This document shows, in pieces, positions 28,039-40,480 of a stretch of DNA of 64,000 nt (position 1 is its first letter; every line of letters starts with the position of its first letter). The stretch is from Tubiluchus corallicola (lineage: Eukaryota; Priapulida; Priapulimorpha; Priapulimorphida; Tubiluchidae): assembly GCA_030141605.1 (NCBI GenBank), contig JAQGDQ010000913.1:1-64000 (forward strand), written 5' to 3'. Position numbers and translations under genes: made by a program. Below the pieces are notes generated by a model, which was given only the letters and a program-made list of their open reading frames with translations, was not told where the DNA came from and did no database searches.

Positions 28039-28819
28039 TGTAAGTATTAAAATTGAAAGTTTGTTGTACAATTATTTCAGCTAATTATTAGTAGAGCCTC
28101 ACACATGGAAGCAAGAACACAATTTTAGCCTTTATGTATCTTATGCAGTCCATACGCAAACTTGGAGTGAAATATTATTCAATGTTATTGGAAAAAACGT
28201 AAGCAGTTGATTCTAATAACGCTGACATTGCTTTACTTATTTAGCACATTTAATTCTGACATTAAGCATCGAATTAATATTTTTGGGCAATTTTGTTTTC
28301 ATTGCTTTGTGTAATAAGTTAATTTAAAAGTCTAAAAGTATGTAAAGTAAATAGGAGGTATTTAGGCTACCGCTTAAGGTCTGTACATCTTTTTGAGAAA
28401 CTTGATGTTTTTTCTCTGGCAGCAAATTTATTAATATGTTGTCTAATTTTCTAATCCAGTGGTAAAAGTTCCTGTGTTGCAGCTTCAGAGAATAAGTGGA
28501 GGGTGAGTTAATTCCAGTAACATGTGTATTTTGGCTTTAGTCTGAGAGTTATTGCTTTATCTATGTATTAAAAAGGCAATGCTAAACAGCTAAATGCAAA
28601 AGTGAAAGCAAAATAATCAGAAATTGACCACTGAGCATGAAAGGATTACATAAATAGTGTCTAGAATGTGGCCTTCTAAAGAAAGTAGATCTTATAGACA
28701 TTTTTAACTTGAATGTGAATGAAAGATTTTTTTTTGTTGTAAATAGAAATTTCCTTTCTACCTAAACAATAGTAACATTTTCAGGTAACAATTTTATTTT
28801 TTCTGTTTGAATTTTGCAG
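28039..28819 (+). other. Probable 5' UTR intron of the ankyrin gene
   Basis: A consensus donor (aaaaat/gtaagt, 28039) and a strong acceptor (gaattttgcag, ending about 28820) precede the coding exon by about 120 bases. No in-frame coding sequence precedes it, so it would separate an untranslated first exon from the coding exon. Inferred from splice consensus only. Confidence 0.4.
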
Positions 28820-28937
28820 AAAGTCGCTGCTGTGCCAAAACAAAAGATGCCACACGTACAAAATTAGACAGCAATCTAAAAAGGATTATGAAAATCTAGT
28901 ATTTCATACAATAATTAGTTTTTGTTGAACCAAGAGA

Positions 28938-31535
28938 ATGGCATTTAATCGACAACGTGAACAAGGCAATCATACCTTGCTACACAGTGTTTGTAAGGAA
29001 AATGGAGATACTAAACTAGCTGAAGATCTTATTCAAAAAGGTACTGACGTTAATGCACTTGATGAGCGTGGATACACACCTTTGCATTACGCTTGTGAAA
29101 ATGTGAATCTGAACTTGGCTTCACTTCTTCTGTCTTACGGTTCATGTGTGAATGCTTGCACCGAAATTGCTGCATCTCACCGTGTCAAAATGTCACCACT
29201 ACATGCTGTCTTTGACTGTCCGAAAAACACAGATGAAGAAAAAGTCCATTCATTAGTGGAATTATTGTTAAATAATGGATCTGATGTAAATGCTAATATG
29301 GTTTCCCACAGAGCTAACAATGAATCTCTATTACATCTTGCTGCACGTCGATCTTACCAAAGTGTTTTGAAATTGTTAATCAAAGAAGGTGCTGATATTG
29401 ATCAGGTTGATGGTTATGGAAGAACTCCTCTTTGTTTAGCCACTTTACTTAAGTCTGAAATGATTGTGAAGTTATTAATTGATTGTGGTGCGAATGTAAA
29501 TGAGGTTGATAAACCTGGAGATTCTCCACTGTCTTATGCAGCCTTTTGGTCTAAAGAAGAGATTGTGAAGTTGTTAATTGACAAGGGCGCCAATGTAAAT
29601 CAGGTTGATAAATCTGGGGTTTCTCCACTAGGTGACGCAGTCAGGCGATCCAATGAAGAGATTGTTAAGTTGTTAATTGATAATGGTGCCGATGTAAACC
29701 ATGTTGATAAACACGGGAATTCTCTACTAGCTTCTGCAATATTCTGGTCCAAAGAAGAAATTGTGAGCTTGTTAATTGATAGTGGTGCCAATGTAAATTT
29801 TGATTCGTTATGTAAGGCCCAAGAGCAATTACACTATTTACTAAAAGATTTCATTGAACGATCTAAACCTCTGATGAATGAAAACAATGATATTCTGATG
29901 TTACAAGCAATAACACAATTGTTCATAAACAATGGTGCGTATGTTAATAATATAGTTGGGTGTGGAACATCAGTGGAACATGCATTTCTCAATTTTCTTC
30001 TTCTAATGACACTGTTGTTAAATGGCCAGAGAAACAAAAATGTGCTTTTTGCGGTTTATGCAGTTTTGAAGACAATACTAGAACTATTACTACATAACAA
30101 ATTTGAAGTTGTAGCTGATAAGAGTCACTCTTTTCTTCACCAACTTTGTTATTCACTTGAAACAACAGCATCTGTAGTATTTAAGACAGACACCTGTAGG
30201 ATTCAGGAAAGCACAGAAGCTCTATCACCAACAGAGTTAGCAGTTGATTTCTATTTGGCAATGTTGGCACAATTAATTATTACACACGCAGATGATGAAA
30301 GGCATTCTTCACCATATTTGGTTCTTCAAAGCTCTCTGGAAATAATAGCAAAGTTACTCACCGATAAAGGTGTCGATGTATTTGATGAAAGCAAAGAAGA
30401 CGAATATTTGTTGTATTCAGAAGATGCTCAAAGTTATGAAACAAAAGCAAATAAATTAAAAACTGAAAATGGTTTCTTTATCACTGCAGGGTTTCACCAA
30501 GTTGAACATAAGTCTTTGCATTCAACATTTTGCCTTTCACTTAAGATAATAATGTTGATGCTGTTTGACAAAGTGGCAGGAGCAAATCTTTGTGATGTGA
30601 ATGGGAAATCGCTGCAGGATTTTGCAGTCAGTTTTTACTTTAAAGTAAAAAAATTTCTGACTAACCAGGATGAAGACCAGAGGGGTAATGTAAAGTGTTT
30701 TTTCAGTTCTGAAAGTAAAACACAAGCAAAATTGCCAAGTCAAATAAGAGAAAACAGTGAAAGAATCCTAAGTCAGTCATCTCAGCATTCACTAAACGAA
30801 AACGGAGTGAGCAGTAAAGAAGAGAAAACAGGCATATTTGCAGCTCTGTTTCTACAAGCCAATCTTTTAAACTTCTTACTCAATAAAGGGGCGCGTTTTG
30901 TTGACGTTTTAACACTGCGCACTGTACACAGTCCAGTTATGAATGTATTAACTCTGCACACTGTATACAGTATAGTTTTGAATGCATTAACTAGCAAGAA
31001 GAAGTACTTTAGCAGAATACCGCATTGGCAAGACCTGTATGTCATGCTGGAAGTTTTATTTAAAAACCAAAGGGGGCTGGATATCAATTTAGTTACCAGT
31101 GATGGAAAAAGTGCTTTTGGCATTCTTTTTGAAAAAGTCCTAAACTGTGTTTACGCACCACACATGTGTAGTTCAGCGCTGATGCAAACGTACAAGTTGT
31201 TCCTGGAGCATGGTTTGCACCTTGATGCTGAAGGACATGATGGAACTAACTATGAGATGCTGAAAGAACTCATGCAGCGTCTTGGTTCACTTAGCGACGT
31301 GACTAAAATCAGGGAAGAAATTATAAATGAAATGGAGAATTCTTTTCTTGCTTGCAAACTCGATTTGAAATGTTGTTGTGCAAGAATCATAGCTGCCAAT
31401 AATGTTGATTACAGGAGTCTTCCCTGTAGTTTGAAAAGTTATGTGGGGATACATCAGAAATGTATCAATTCAAATTCTGATTCAGATTGGTTTGATATTT
31501 TAGATTCATTATGCTTCTCTGCCTGGTTATCTTAA
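28938..31535 (+). CDS. Ankyrin-repeat protein with SOCS-box-like C-terminus, 865 aa
   Basis: A single long coding exon; the first ATG at 28938 (caagagaATGG) is the natural start. Residues about 11-292 hold eight ankyrin repeats, recognisable by GYTPLHYAC, GRTPLCLAT, IVKLLIDKGANVNQVD and similar. Four consecutive repeats are encoded by 99-bp DNA units starting at 29463, 29562, 29661 and 29760. The middle (about 300-750) is divergent with scattered ankyrin-like pieces, and a 13-residue repeat (VLTLRTVHSPVMN / VLTLHTVYSIVLN). A further ankyrin-like stretch (LFLEHGLHLDAEGHDGTN) lies near residue 760. Residues about 807-842 (LKCCCARIIAANNVDYRSLP then LKSYVGIHQKC) resemble the SOCS-box-like end of many ankyrin proteins, which recruits elongin/cullin ubiquitin ligases. 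It is probably a cytosolic substrate adaptor; substrate unknown. A polyadenylation signal lies at 31887. Confidence 0.88.
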   Translation: MAFNRQREQGNHTLLHSVCKENGDTKLAEDLIQKGTDVNALDERGYTPLHYACENVNLNLASLLLSYGSCVNACTEIAASHRVKMSPLHAVFDCPKNTDEEKVHSLVELLLNNGSDVNANMVSHRANNESLLHLAARRSYQSVLKLLIKEGADIDQVDGYGRTPLCLATLLKSEMIVKLLIDCGANVNEVDKPGDSPLSYAAFWSKEEIVKLLIDKGANVNQVDKSGVSPLGDAVRRSNEEIVKLLIDNGADVNHVDKHGNSLLASAIFWSKEEIVSLLIDSGANVNFDSLCKAQEQLHYLLKDFIERSKPLMNENNDILMLQAITQLFINNGAYVNNIVGCGTSVEHAFLNFLLLMTLLLNGQRNKNVLFAVYAVLKTILELLLHNKFEVVADKSHSFLHQLCYSLETTASVVFKTDTCRIQESTEALSPTELAVDFYLAMLAQLIITHADDERHSSPYLVLQSSLEIIAKLLTDKGVDVFDESKEDEYLLYSEDAQSYETKANKLKTENGFFITAGFHQVEHKSLHSTFCLSLKIIMLMLFDKVAGANLCDVNGKSLQDFAVSFYFKVKKFLTNQDEDQRGNVKCFFSSESKTQAKLPSQIRENSERILSQSSQHSLNENGVSSKEEKTGIFAALFLQANLLNFLLNKGARFVDVLTLRTVHSPVMNVLTLHTVYSIVLNALTSKKKYFSRIPHWQDLYVMLEVLFKNQRGLDINLVTSDGKSAFGILFEKVLNCVYAPHMCSSALMQTYKLFLEHGLHLDAEGHDGTNYEMLKELMQRLGSLSDVTKIREEIINEMENSFLACKLDLKCCCARIIAANNVDYRSLPCSLKSYVGIHQKCINSNSDSDWFDILDSLCFSAWLS
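29463..29858 (+). repeat. Four 99-bp in-frame ankyrin units
   Basis: Exact 99-bp spacing of attgtgaag(t/c)tgttaattga... starts at 29463, 29562, 29661 and 29760. Each unit equals one 33-residue ankyrin repeat. The DNA similarity is higher here than between the other repeats, implying recent unit duplication. Confidence 0.85.
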
Positions 31536-31677
31536 CAAAACAGAGCCGTTATCACTTAAGCAGACTTATTGTTAACAGTGATACAAATTGAACGTTAAGT
31601 CTAATAGTAACACGAGACACTCCCAGGTGTTTTCTAGCCACCTTAAGCAGTTCAATAGTGCTAAGGTAGGAAAAGCT

Positions 31678-31860
31678 AGAATGATTGCATAAAAGCTACT
31701 GATAAATAATGTACTGTCATTTATTTATGCATAAGTAACAAGTAATTTATAATTTTATTTGGTGTGGTGAAAATTTGTAGGTGATTTGTGTAAAATTACC
31801 TGTATGTAATTTACATTTGTGAAAATTAATTGATTTTACTGATTTTACTTTAGTAAACAA
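31678..31860. repeat. Duplicated 3'-flank segment, copy 1
   Basis: It is similar to 33086-33330: aatgattgcataaaagctactgat, then ataattttatttggt.ttgtgaa, then aattgattttactgatttta. It covers the 3' UTR of the ankyrin gene. It is either a diverged tandem duplication of the gene's tail or an unclassified dispersed repeat. Confidence 0.6.
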
Positions 31861-31886
31861 AAAATTCAAAATTTCGGTGCTGTGAA

Positions 31887-31892
31887 AATAAA
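31887..31892 (+). promoter_or_regulatory. Polyadenylation signal AATAAA for the ankyrin gene
   Basis: It lies about 350 bp after the stop codon. Other AT-rich alternatives exist nearby, so site use is uncertain. Confidence 0.4.
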
Positions 31893-32580
31893 ACTAATAT
31901 TTCTAAATGTTAAAACTAAAATTACAGTTACTTGCTAAATAGTTTTGAAAGCCATATTTAGCAGAATATTGAACTTGAAAAGTTTTTGCTCAAATGTATT
32001 GAATTAGACTTCACTAGGTAACTCCAGATGTGTAGATTTGTACCTATATGAGGTAGAATAAAAAATTAGAACCTGCCTTAATCACAAAGAATTGAATTAA
32101 TAAGTGTAATGTTGTAATCTCTAGGTATCTTGTTTGAATCCAAACTGAGCTCTATGTTTTTAACAATATCCTTGATTAATGAGTTTTTAATTATATATGC
32201 TGTTCAACCCACTTCTAGGCATACTTCTACCGACCTAGTGGCATTATATATAATGTATGCATGTATACATTGGTATGAATCTGTACAATGCAATGCAGTG
32301 CAACCCTTGATTGCTGTGTGCCCTTCTTACATGTTTGGAAAGTTTGTAGCCTGCACAAATTTGTGTACAAGTAACTAATCAGAAACTGGTCGCTTGTAAA
32401 AATTTTGATGTAAACACTCTTAAGAAAAATTATTTATTTTTATAAGTAAGTCTTTAAAGGCATATTTAATATCATATGCTATATAGCTTAGTGAAATTTC
32501 ATATAATTATACTTTATTTTTATGTATTTTTGCTCATATAATATATTTTACTAGTATGTATATATATATTATAACACGCA

Positions 32581-32584
32581 TATT

Positions 32585-32631
<47 letters not shown>
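32581..32631. repeat. (ATT)n-(AT)n microsatellite
   Basis: About six ATT units lead into roughly 15 AT units. Confidence 0.9.
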
Positions 32632-32634
<3 letters not shown>

Positions 32635-33085
32635 CATATTAAATAAATATATATATATTTCCTGTAATTCAAAATCGTTTATATTAAGTTATCCTGTAGC
32701 AAAAAAGGTAAATAGTAAGTTTATATGCACCTTTATAGCTTAACTGCTTTTCATTTTATTATGTTTTTAAAGAGGTATTATCAATTCTTAGTATTTACAA
32801 TTTAATGTTTAAAATAAAAATTAATTTAAATATTTAAACTTAAACAATTTTTTCAATGTTTGCACTACTTCATTAAATTTTTATACTATGTTACAGCAAT
32901 TTTTTCTATAGGCTGTACAACTATAGTATACTATAAAGTCTAATACTAGAATAAGGGCAACAGGACTGTATGGTCGTATGTTGTCCTCGTATTTGGCATT
33001 CTTTTGTTGATTCTTGATGTTGTTGATTTGATACTAATACTGACCATAGGTGCGAAATAAAATGATTCTTAAGATATGATAAGCT

Positions 33086-33330
33086 AAAATGATTACATAA
33101 AAGCTACTGATGAATAATGCACAGTCATTTAGTAACAAATCAGAAGGCAACAGAAATATGTGATTTTACAATGATTTTATAATTATTATATGTATAAGTT
33201 CTTCAACTGCTATAATTTTACTTGGTATTGTGAATATTTATAGGTTTTTGGTGCAGAAATACCTAGTTTGTAATTTGCCTTTGTGAACAATAATTGATTT
33301 TACTGATTTTATTATAATTAGCAGTCTACT
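33086..33330. repeat. Duplicated 3'-flank segment, copy 2
   Basis: Diverged copy of 31678-31860, about 1.4 kb downstream in the same orientation, with a ~60-bp insertion (33130-33200). No ankyrin coding sequence accompanies it. Confidence 0.55.
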
Positions 33331-35055
33331 ATATCAATGAAAAATTAAGAAAACTCAATTTTTTGTTGTGATATTGAACAAATAAACTAATAATTAAACA
33401 CACTTAGTGTTATTAAACTAATAAATTTAACAAAGTGTTAAACGTTTCATGTGTTGCTAGGGGGTCCTCACCTAGTTAGTTGCTTGAGCACTTTTCCTGA
33501 TTGCAATTCTTGTAAAGCTCTATAACAGAATTTGGGTTCAATTCTAAAAGCGGACTTTGTTTGTATAAACCGATTTGGAGACTAGGAAATTAATTTTGAA
33601 ATGTTATATGATAGTAATACCTTTATTAAATGAGACGGTTTCTAAAGATGATGTTGACTCACCTCAAGGATGCGTCACTCACTAATCAAAAAGCGTATTT
33701 TTATTCTTATTGACAAATACAGCAAATGAAAATTTTGTGTATTAGTGGACTTCTGCGCTACAGATGCTCTAATTAATTTTTCAAACATTACTCAGTGTCA
33801 ACTAATCTTGTTTCAAATGACCTGTTGTCAAAATGGTTGCGTATAATAGTCATTGTGGGAGTTTAAATTTACAGGTCTTGCTGAACCTATATGTTTTCTG
33901 CATCGTGTTTGTAAATACAGTATACTTTATAATGTCTAAATGTTCTCAGCATTGCTGTATTCTTAGCACTGGTAATGATAGCAGTGGACTGTTTTGAACC
34001 ACTACATGGAAAGTGCGCACCATTGATCGCTGGTAGGTGGGTCGTATTAGCAATGGATAGCCCATTGGTCAAGTAGTCACTCGAGCTAACCGACGTCCTG
34101 TGTCATCAACCATTTAATCCATGTCACCAATCACGAAACCATTATCTGAGCTGTCATGAACGTGTCCACTCTGCAAGTTTAGTGTTATGTAATGCGTTAG
34201 GTACATTTCTACACGATGGTTAACGTCTTGAACAAGATAACACATTAGACATATGGTTTCTTATAAAATTACGAATGCTTTAGTCTCTAAAAAGAATTAG
34301 CACTGTTAGCTCTGACTAGTTGTGGTACCAATTCATATTTTGCTAGGTGACAAAAACTATAGCTTGGTCTATGTTAAGTGAACTTATAATTGAAGCATAT
34401 AGATGGCACCACCTGTTTACTCTTGGCAGTATTTACCTCAAGATGTCTTCTTATTAATAATTATTAGTAGTAATTAATAATTTACTTTACTAATTAATTA
34501 ATTAATTACTAAGATTAATTTCTTAATTAATCTTTTGTTTTATCTATTTATTGTGCTCCACTCTACCACGTAACAGTATACAGGTTAAGATTTGTCTACA
34601 TGATTAGGTATCAACCCTAGAGCTAAACAGCTGCCATATCTGATATTTATGAGGAACGTTTCGCTCAATCTAGTACGTCAACACTAGCACTAACATCACT
34701 GTGACAGTTAACAGACTTGTACAAAAAGAAAAGAGTGTCATTGGATGCAATCATGCTAGACATATCGAAGGGGTTGTGCATCTGTGGGGCCAGGTAGTGA
34801 TCCCTGCACTGAACTTTACCATCAACAGCAACTGCCATACTGTCTGCCACCGTAAAATTTGCCACGATATTGGACGAATTTCGACTGACTCCATAATAAA
34901 AATTAGCAACCTATTCGTAAAATTGGGTGTCCAACAGCGCACAGTTTCATACGCTTGATGCAAAGTTTATTTCAAAGACTGATTCATCATTTTTGTAGAC
35001 TTATTACCCTATCCATTTTGGACAAATGACAGCTATTGTTTGACGTCTTAAGTAG
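33331..35055. other. Intergenic, no gene recognised
   Basis: Short frames on both strands at 34665-34963 overlap each other and show no domain I recognise. An agatggcaccacc motif at 34400 resembles the motif near the end of the LTR-like repeats. Confidence 0.4.
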
Positions 35056-35330
35056 ATTAAGAGGAAGGAAAACTCAGCAGCAAAAGATCAAGAGGGAGGA
35101 GTCAGCAGCAATAATCAAGCAGGAAAAAACCCAGGCTGGTCTTGGCAGACCTACGCAACTCATATCCACCCAGCGAACTTACCTAATTGGCTAGTAAATC
35201 TCTATGGGAAGCCCAGCAGGTGTAAGTAATTGAGCAGCCTAGACCAATGCCACAACCTGGATTAAACTGGAAATCAGTTCAATAGTAAATAATTTTAAAT
35301 GCACGTGGCTGTGCATGTTTTAAGAATCGC
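35056..35330. mobile_element. Dispersed repeat family B, copy 2
   Basis: Matches 14576-14900 block by block in the same orientation (aactcagcagcaa, acctaattggctagt, tgggaagcccagcaggt, ccaatgccacaac, aattttaa.tg). It has an internal duplication of the cagcagcaa segment at the left. Confidence 0.5.
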
Positions 35331-38242
35331 AAATGGAAATAAGCGACAACAATTAAGGGAAGCCTTTTCTCATTTTGTTGACAAAAATCGGTTTTTAATT
35401 TGTTTAAGGTAAGCAAATGCATTTCACATGAAAATCCATTGTGTGGGCAGTAGAAATCTGCAAAAATTATCAAATTTAACGTTATCACTTTTTTTTCGTG
35501 AAGCTCACGATTTTTTGATTTTATTTTTATTAATTATTAGTTTGTAATTATTATCAATAGTCATATTATTACATTCTTTTGTTAAAACAATAAAAATCCC
35601 ACACAAGAAATTTTAGCTATAAAATAAGTTTATTTCTTTGTATACAGTCTAAACTTTCATCCTTGGACATGCATAACATTTACCTTCATGGAATTGCTGG
35701 CACCCTTTCACTTCATGGAAAATTTTACCAGGGCAGTTGGTTTTTACAGATCATATTGTAAGCATGTGACTTGACAGAGAGAAAACACAGTATGGTATCA
35801 TTACTGATTCATAAAATAAAGTTTATGAGATATAAAACGAAATTCACATGTATCTACTTGATTTTTCATTGTCTTTCAGTTTTCGGTTTTGAAGTTACTG
35901 TTACACATGCTTTACAGTTTATGGTAATGTTCATGTTGATGTTCTTGTCATGTTGCAGAAGCTTAAGAAACATAAATACTATTCCGTTAGCAGCATGTTT
36001 ATGTATATGCTCGCTCAGTGGATAATAATTTCTCATAAATTTATTCTTACTCATGATAACCCGGTAAAGAGAGAAAGAAAGAGTGTGCACGCACCCTCGT
36101 GTGTGTGCGTGTGTGCTTGTGCGTGTGTATCAGAGAAAGAGGGGAAGTGAGAGAAAGAGCGAGGGATACAGAAAAAAGGAATAGAAAAGAAAGAGTACGA
36201 GACAATAGAAAGGCTTTTATATATTAGAAAACATTGATGAATTTGTTCATTTACATTTCAGAGTGATTGCGAAGCAAGCCCGTACTGGAACTGGCTAATA
36301 AAGCTGCTTGGTGGTTATTAGCTGCACCACTTGGAGCTAATCCATACGAAAATTCTAACTAAATATATGAAACTTTTGTTATAATTATGAATCATCAACT
36401 AATGTTAACCAAGTGTTAATAAAGAGTGCAAAATAAAACAAAAGGTTAACTTAATTTTCCCTAGATAGTTATTTTATGGTGGATGCATAAAAGTTGTATG
36501 CATTTATTTTGTTATTTGAAGATGCAGGTGTAAAGAGTTACAGACATTTGGTGTTTGTGACTTTCTAAGTAATAAAAATTATACGTAACATTATTGCGTA
36601 ACTGAAGATTCAGTTGTATCTCGTTTTACCAGTTTGATGGATGTAACTTTGTAGATAACAGTAGTTACATATATGTGGTGAGTGATCCTACAGATCAACT
36701 AAGATGTTTTTTGTCTATAAATAATAATTTTATGCGCAGCAGGTAAAACATAAAACCAAATGTGTTTAACCAGAGTGTGTTTTTCCGAACCTGTAAAAAA
36801 CAATCGAACACTTTTTGTTAACTTTCCCCAAAGTATTACTGATTTTTGGATTTCCCTGAATACGACACCAATGCACCGACACTTATTTAAATAATCTTCA
36901 AACCGATACCAATTAACCGACTCATTAATAATTGTTTAAATCAGCTATAAGTGCGAACTAATGATACTTGTGTTCACAATTGGACAATTTAAATTGCCAA
37001 AATTTTCCTACACAGACTTAGTAGAATTTTTGGCGTTAAGTTGTCTTCTGGTCCTTTTTTCCTTGGAATTTTGGAATTGGAACTAGAACTCCTTTCCTTA
37101 ACTTGTTTTGGAAAATTCCCCGTTTTTGCAACATCATTAAAGTTTCAACAAGTCGGCAATTCTTGTATTACTAACAAGGCACATATTTAATTTATTCAAC
37201 TAACAAATCATCAATGCCTGGACGTTGCCATTCCTTAAAGAACGTTTCTTCTTTGTTAAATGGAAGTTCGTATCTGCAGGCTCCAGGTGAGGCAGAGTTT
37301 TCGAGTTAGCAATATTGAAAGATTTTTCAAAGAATTCTGTATTTAATGTTTTCTTTTTCAAAATCTAATTCCACCTTTTGAGGTATCAACGTTTATAGTA
37401 ATGTATTGTAGATTTCCATCCACTTCCATTCCTGAAGATATTTTTGGTTGAAGTTGTTGAACATCTTTATTTATCTTAGCTATCCAAGTTGCTTTATGTT
37501 TGATATAGACAAAATAAGTCATTTGTGTGCACCAAACAAAATTAAAAATATAATTAATTATTATCAAATTAACAACTGCAGATGAAGGCCTGCACAGGAT
37601 AGGCTTAAGCATCGAACATTCAAACTCAAACGAGTTTTCCTAGTTGGAAATCACAGACTAAAATAATAGATGCAGCACGTCAAATAAATGCAGCTTCGTC
37701 ACTAAAACTTTTGTAACATCATGCTATCAGAACATTTAGTTGTGATTTCAGTGCACAATTTTCAATGTTCTATTGCAGATTAAAACCGAATAATACATAG
37801 TTGCAGTCCTTCTTGTGTGACCGAATTTTCTTGCTTGTTCGGAAATCTTGAGAATGGAAATTTGTTTTGATTGGAGTTTGAAAGTCATAGATTCGATTTG
37901 TTTCAAATTCGGTTTCTGGAAGAGGATGTTTGGTCTTGCTGATCATTGCACAGCATAGTTGCTAACTTCTTATGATGCGTGTTAGTAAAATGCACCTGTG
38001 AGTTTCAAATTGTTTCCATGTACCTTAGTATTATTAACTTCACAAAATATTTTGTTATCACATTCCATTACAAGGTGTTTCATAAATCATTCGATAATTG
38101 AGTTTTGAATTTTTTTTCGAAAAAAATTTGCTCCTTTGACTTTTCAGTAGACTTAAGAGTTATGAAGCCATTAATTTTGTCATGCTACCAAGACCTCCGT
38201 GCATGCACAAAAACACCCAGATATGTATGTGCACATCATGCA
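35331..38242. other. Intergenic, no convincing gene
   Basis: Several short exon-like segments occur at 35648-36321 on the plus strand, and a Cys-rich segment lies on the minus strand near 35663-35750. Neither forms a phase-consistent gene (see rejected items). The remainder, 36420-38240, shows no coding evidence. Confidence 0.4.
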
Positions 38243-38964
38243 TGATCCATTTCATCAAGAATGACCAAGAATGTTCAAACACTCCAATCCAGACATCAAG
38301 GCCAGACATTAGTGTGTGCATTAGATGTTTATTCTGCTAAAAATATATAAATGTAAATAAATAAATTGTTGCATATTTTGTGAAAATGACTTTAAATTAG
38401 TACATTTGCAAAGACTTTAATATAAAATTCCAGCTTAATTTTAGTTAATACAATTATTAATGCTGTGATTACTTAAATAAATTAACTGCCTAATTCACGT
38501 TCAGACTGCGGATTAATGAAAAATATAAATAAGTTAATAAACTGCTTCAATATGAGTACCACACAAATAAATCACATAAAGTAACATTACACAGTAATAA
38601 ACTGCCATTACAATGCAACACATTTCATATACACAGTTAATTCCAGTTGCTAATCAAAACTGCAAAAATTGTTTAATTAAACAAAAGTAACTCACATCCT
38701 TGCCCAAACATTAGAGCACCATTAGAGAACTGTAACAGCAAATTGACAATAAACACCAATTGCAACTGAAAAATGCAGGAAACAATCTAATTAACTCAAT
38801 AAGACACAAGTTCCACGAATTACATGTGACCAGCCACAACATATCATGGCAAAGTGTCTGCAGCATTTCACAAAGCCAGGTGCCTAAAGTCACTAAAATG
38901 AAATCATCTGACAGGTAAGTTAAGGCAACTGCCTGTTGTCTTGAGAGGGCAGCACTGTCCAACA
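38243..38964 (-). repeat. 3' LTR of the BEL/Pao element
   Basis: About 722 bp. In element orientation it begins TGTTGGACAGTGCTGCC and follows the poly-G tract. It is the longer LTR. The right LTR lacks two of its segments (about 35 and 75 bp). Confidence 0.8.
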
Positions 38965-39017
38965 CATTACCCCCCCCCCCCACAAAATACTCCAACAAAA
39001 GTAGTTTATCTTAAAAC

Positions 39018-40480
39018 TTATCCAATTTTCCCAATAAACATGTTTTTTTGTATTGGCCTCTTAACAACAGCATTTGACGTTTCAAACTGTACTGCCCAAA
39101 CCAAACCATCAAGCCCAGGTAAAAACCTCACAAACCCTTCCTGCTGATTCCATGGCAGATTGCTATCAACTACCAAAGTCAAGTCACAAACTTCCAGGTT
39201 ATCTGATGCCTTTTTGTATTTCTGATGCTTCTGAAGCAGCGGCAAATACTCCCATAGACAACGCTTCCAAAACAGATCAGATAACTGATCAGATTAGAAA
39301 CTGGACTTGTCTATATCGTCTCCTATACAGATCATGTCCATCAAATAATCCAGGTGGAAGTGTAGCTCCAGATCTCTGCAACAATAAATGGTTTGGCTAA
39401 AGAGGTTCCATGTCTTTGGGATCATTTGATACCACAGTGATAAGACGCCCGTTGATGAAAGCTTCAACATTGCACATCAGTGTGGCCAAACCTTCGTCAT
39501 CCAAGCTTTGTTCCATAGCCACAGAATATAACATTCTCCTGATAAAACCAGTCATTCTCATCCACACCCCATCATGATTTGATGACGCAGGATTACTAAA
39601 TAGCCATTGCACATTTTTCTGGCGCAGCACATCCTCAATTCTGCTTTGATTCCATCCTTTCATAGCTGTCCTCAATTCTTTGTTTGAACCAGCAAAATTG
39701 GTCCCGTTATTAGACCTGATCATTTCAGGTATGCCACGTCTACTTATAAACCTGAATAAAGCATTTATGAAACTGCCCGCCTCTAATGAGTGAAGAACTT
39801 CGATGTGGATGGCTCTAGTCAGCAAACAAAAAAGACGCATCCATACCTCGTCACCAATGGCCGACTTCTCTTAGCCATAGAAAGTCCAAGGCAATCAACT
39901 TCGACTTTCATGAATGGAACTGTTCCAGGAGTGACCCTATCTGTAGCAAGTCAGCCATCTTTTGAGTTAAAGGAGCAGCATCACGATATGCATCTATACA
40001 ACACTCCTCGTATTGAAAGTTTGGCATTCACAATCCGAAGTCACTCTCGAATCTTAGAAAGTACATACTCTCTACCCGAGTGCCATGTTCTTTCATGATA
40101 ATGCTGAATGATAAGTGACACAACATGATCCTTCTTAGGCAGTATCATTGGATGCTTAGCATCATCAGACAATTGTGAATATTTGAGACGACCGCCTACA
40201 CAAATCGCTCCACTCAAAACAATTGGATCCAGTTTATACAACACACTCCTTTGTCCTCCTTTTGTCCACATCAGACTCTGAGTCAAGACCAGCCTTGTCT
40301 TCCAAAAAAAGCTTCAACTGAACGTACTTCACAATACTAAATTCAGCTTGCCTCATTTCACTCACTGTCAAGCGTCCTGATAGTACTGCCAGATCAGATG
40401 TCCTCACTTTGCTGAGCAAAATTCCTTTCAATCAGGATATCCATGCCACACTCTTCATGAGCTGCTTTTCTTCAGCCAAG
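39018..40480 (-). pseudogene. BEL/Pao pol remnant: integrase and C-terminal domain
   Basis: Four minus-strand open segments lie in order and are separated by frameshifts or stops. 40431-40234 holds the LTVSEMRQAE...Q pre-integrase segment. 40286-40041 is the zinc-binding integrase N-terminus (ICVGGRLKYSQL; HH-type residues in HVVSLIIQHYHE). 39840-39397 is the integrase core (TRAIHIEVLHSL, then a SNNGTNF motif). 39245-39018 is the C-terminal domain of BEL/Pao integrases (DLTLVVDSNLPW...PGLDG). The core motif usually reads SDNGTNF; here Asn replaces the catalytic Asp. The broken frames and that change mark it as non-functional. Confidence 0.85.

Noticed and set aside
34665-34963. Overlapping open frames on both strands.
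   Set aside because: No domain recognised and no consistent start or splice sites. They may be traces of a repeat.
35663-35750. Minus-strand Cys-rich segment (KGCQQFHEGKCYACPRMKV) ending in a stop, with AATAAA shortly after.
   Set aside because: A stop lies just upstream in frame, and no AG acceptor lies between it and the segment, so it cannot be a terminal exon as it stands. It could be a relic.
35648-36321. A chain of plus-strand exon-like segments (35648-35757, 35880-35923, about 35960-36064, and a final segment ending at a TAG near 36321).
   Set aside because: Each has plausible splice signals, but the phase leaving the first segment gives a stop in the second and another stop in the third, and no domain is recognisable. 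Chance AT-rich open segments explain it.
37358-37612. 84-codon minus-strand open frame.
   Set aside because: No domain recognised, isolated, and no splice or polyadenylation context.
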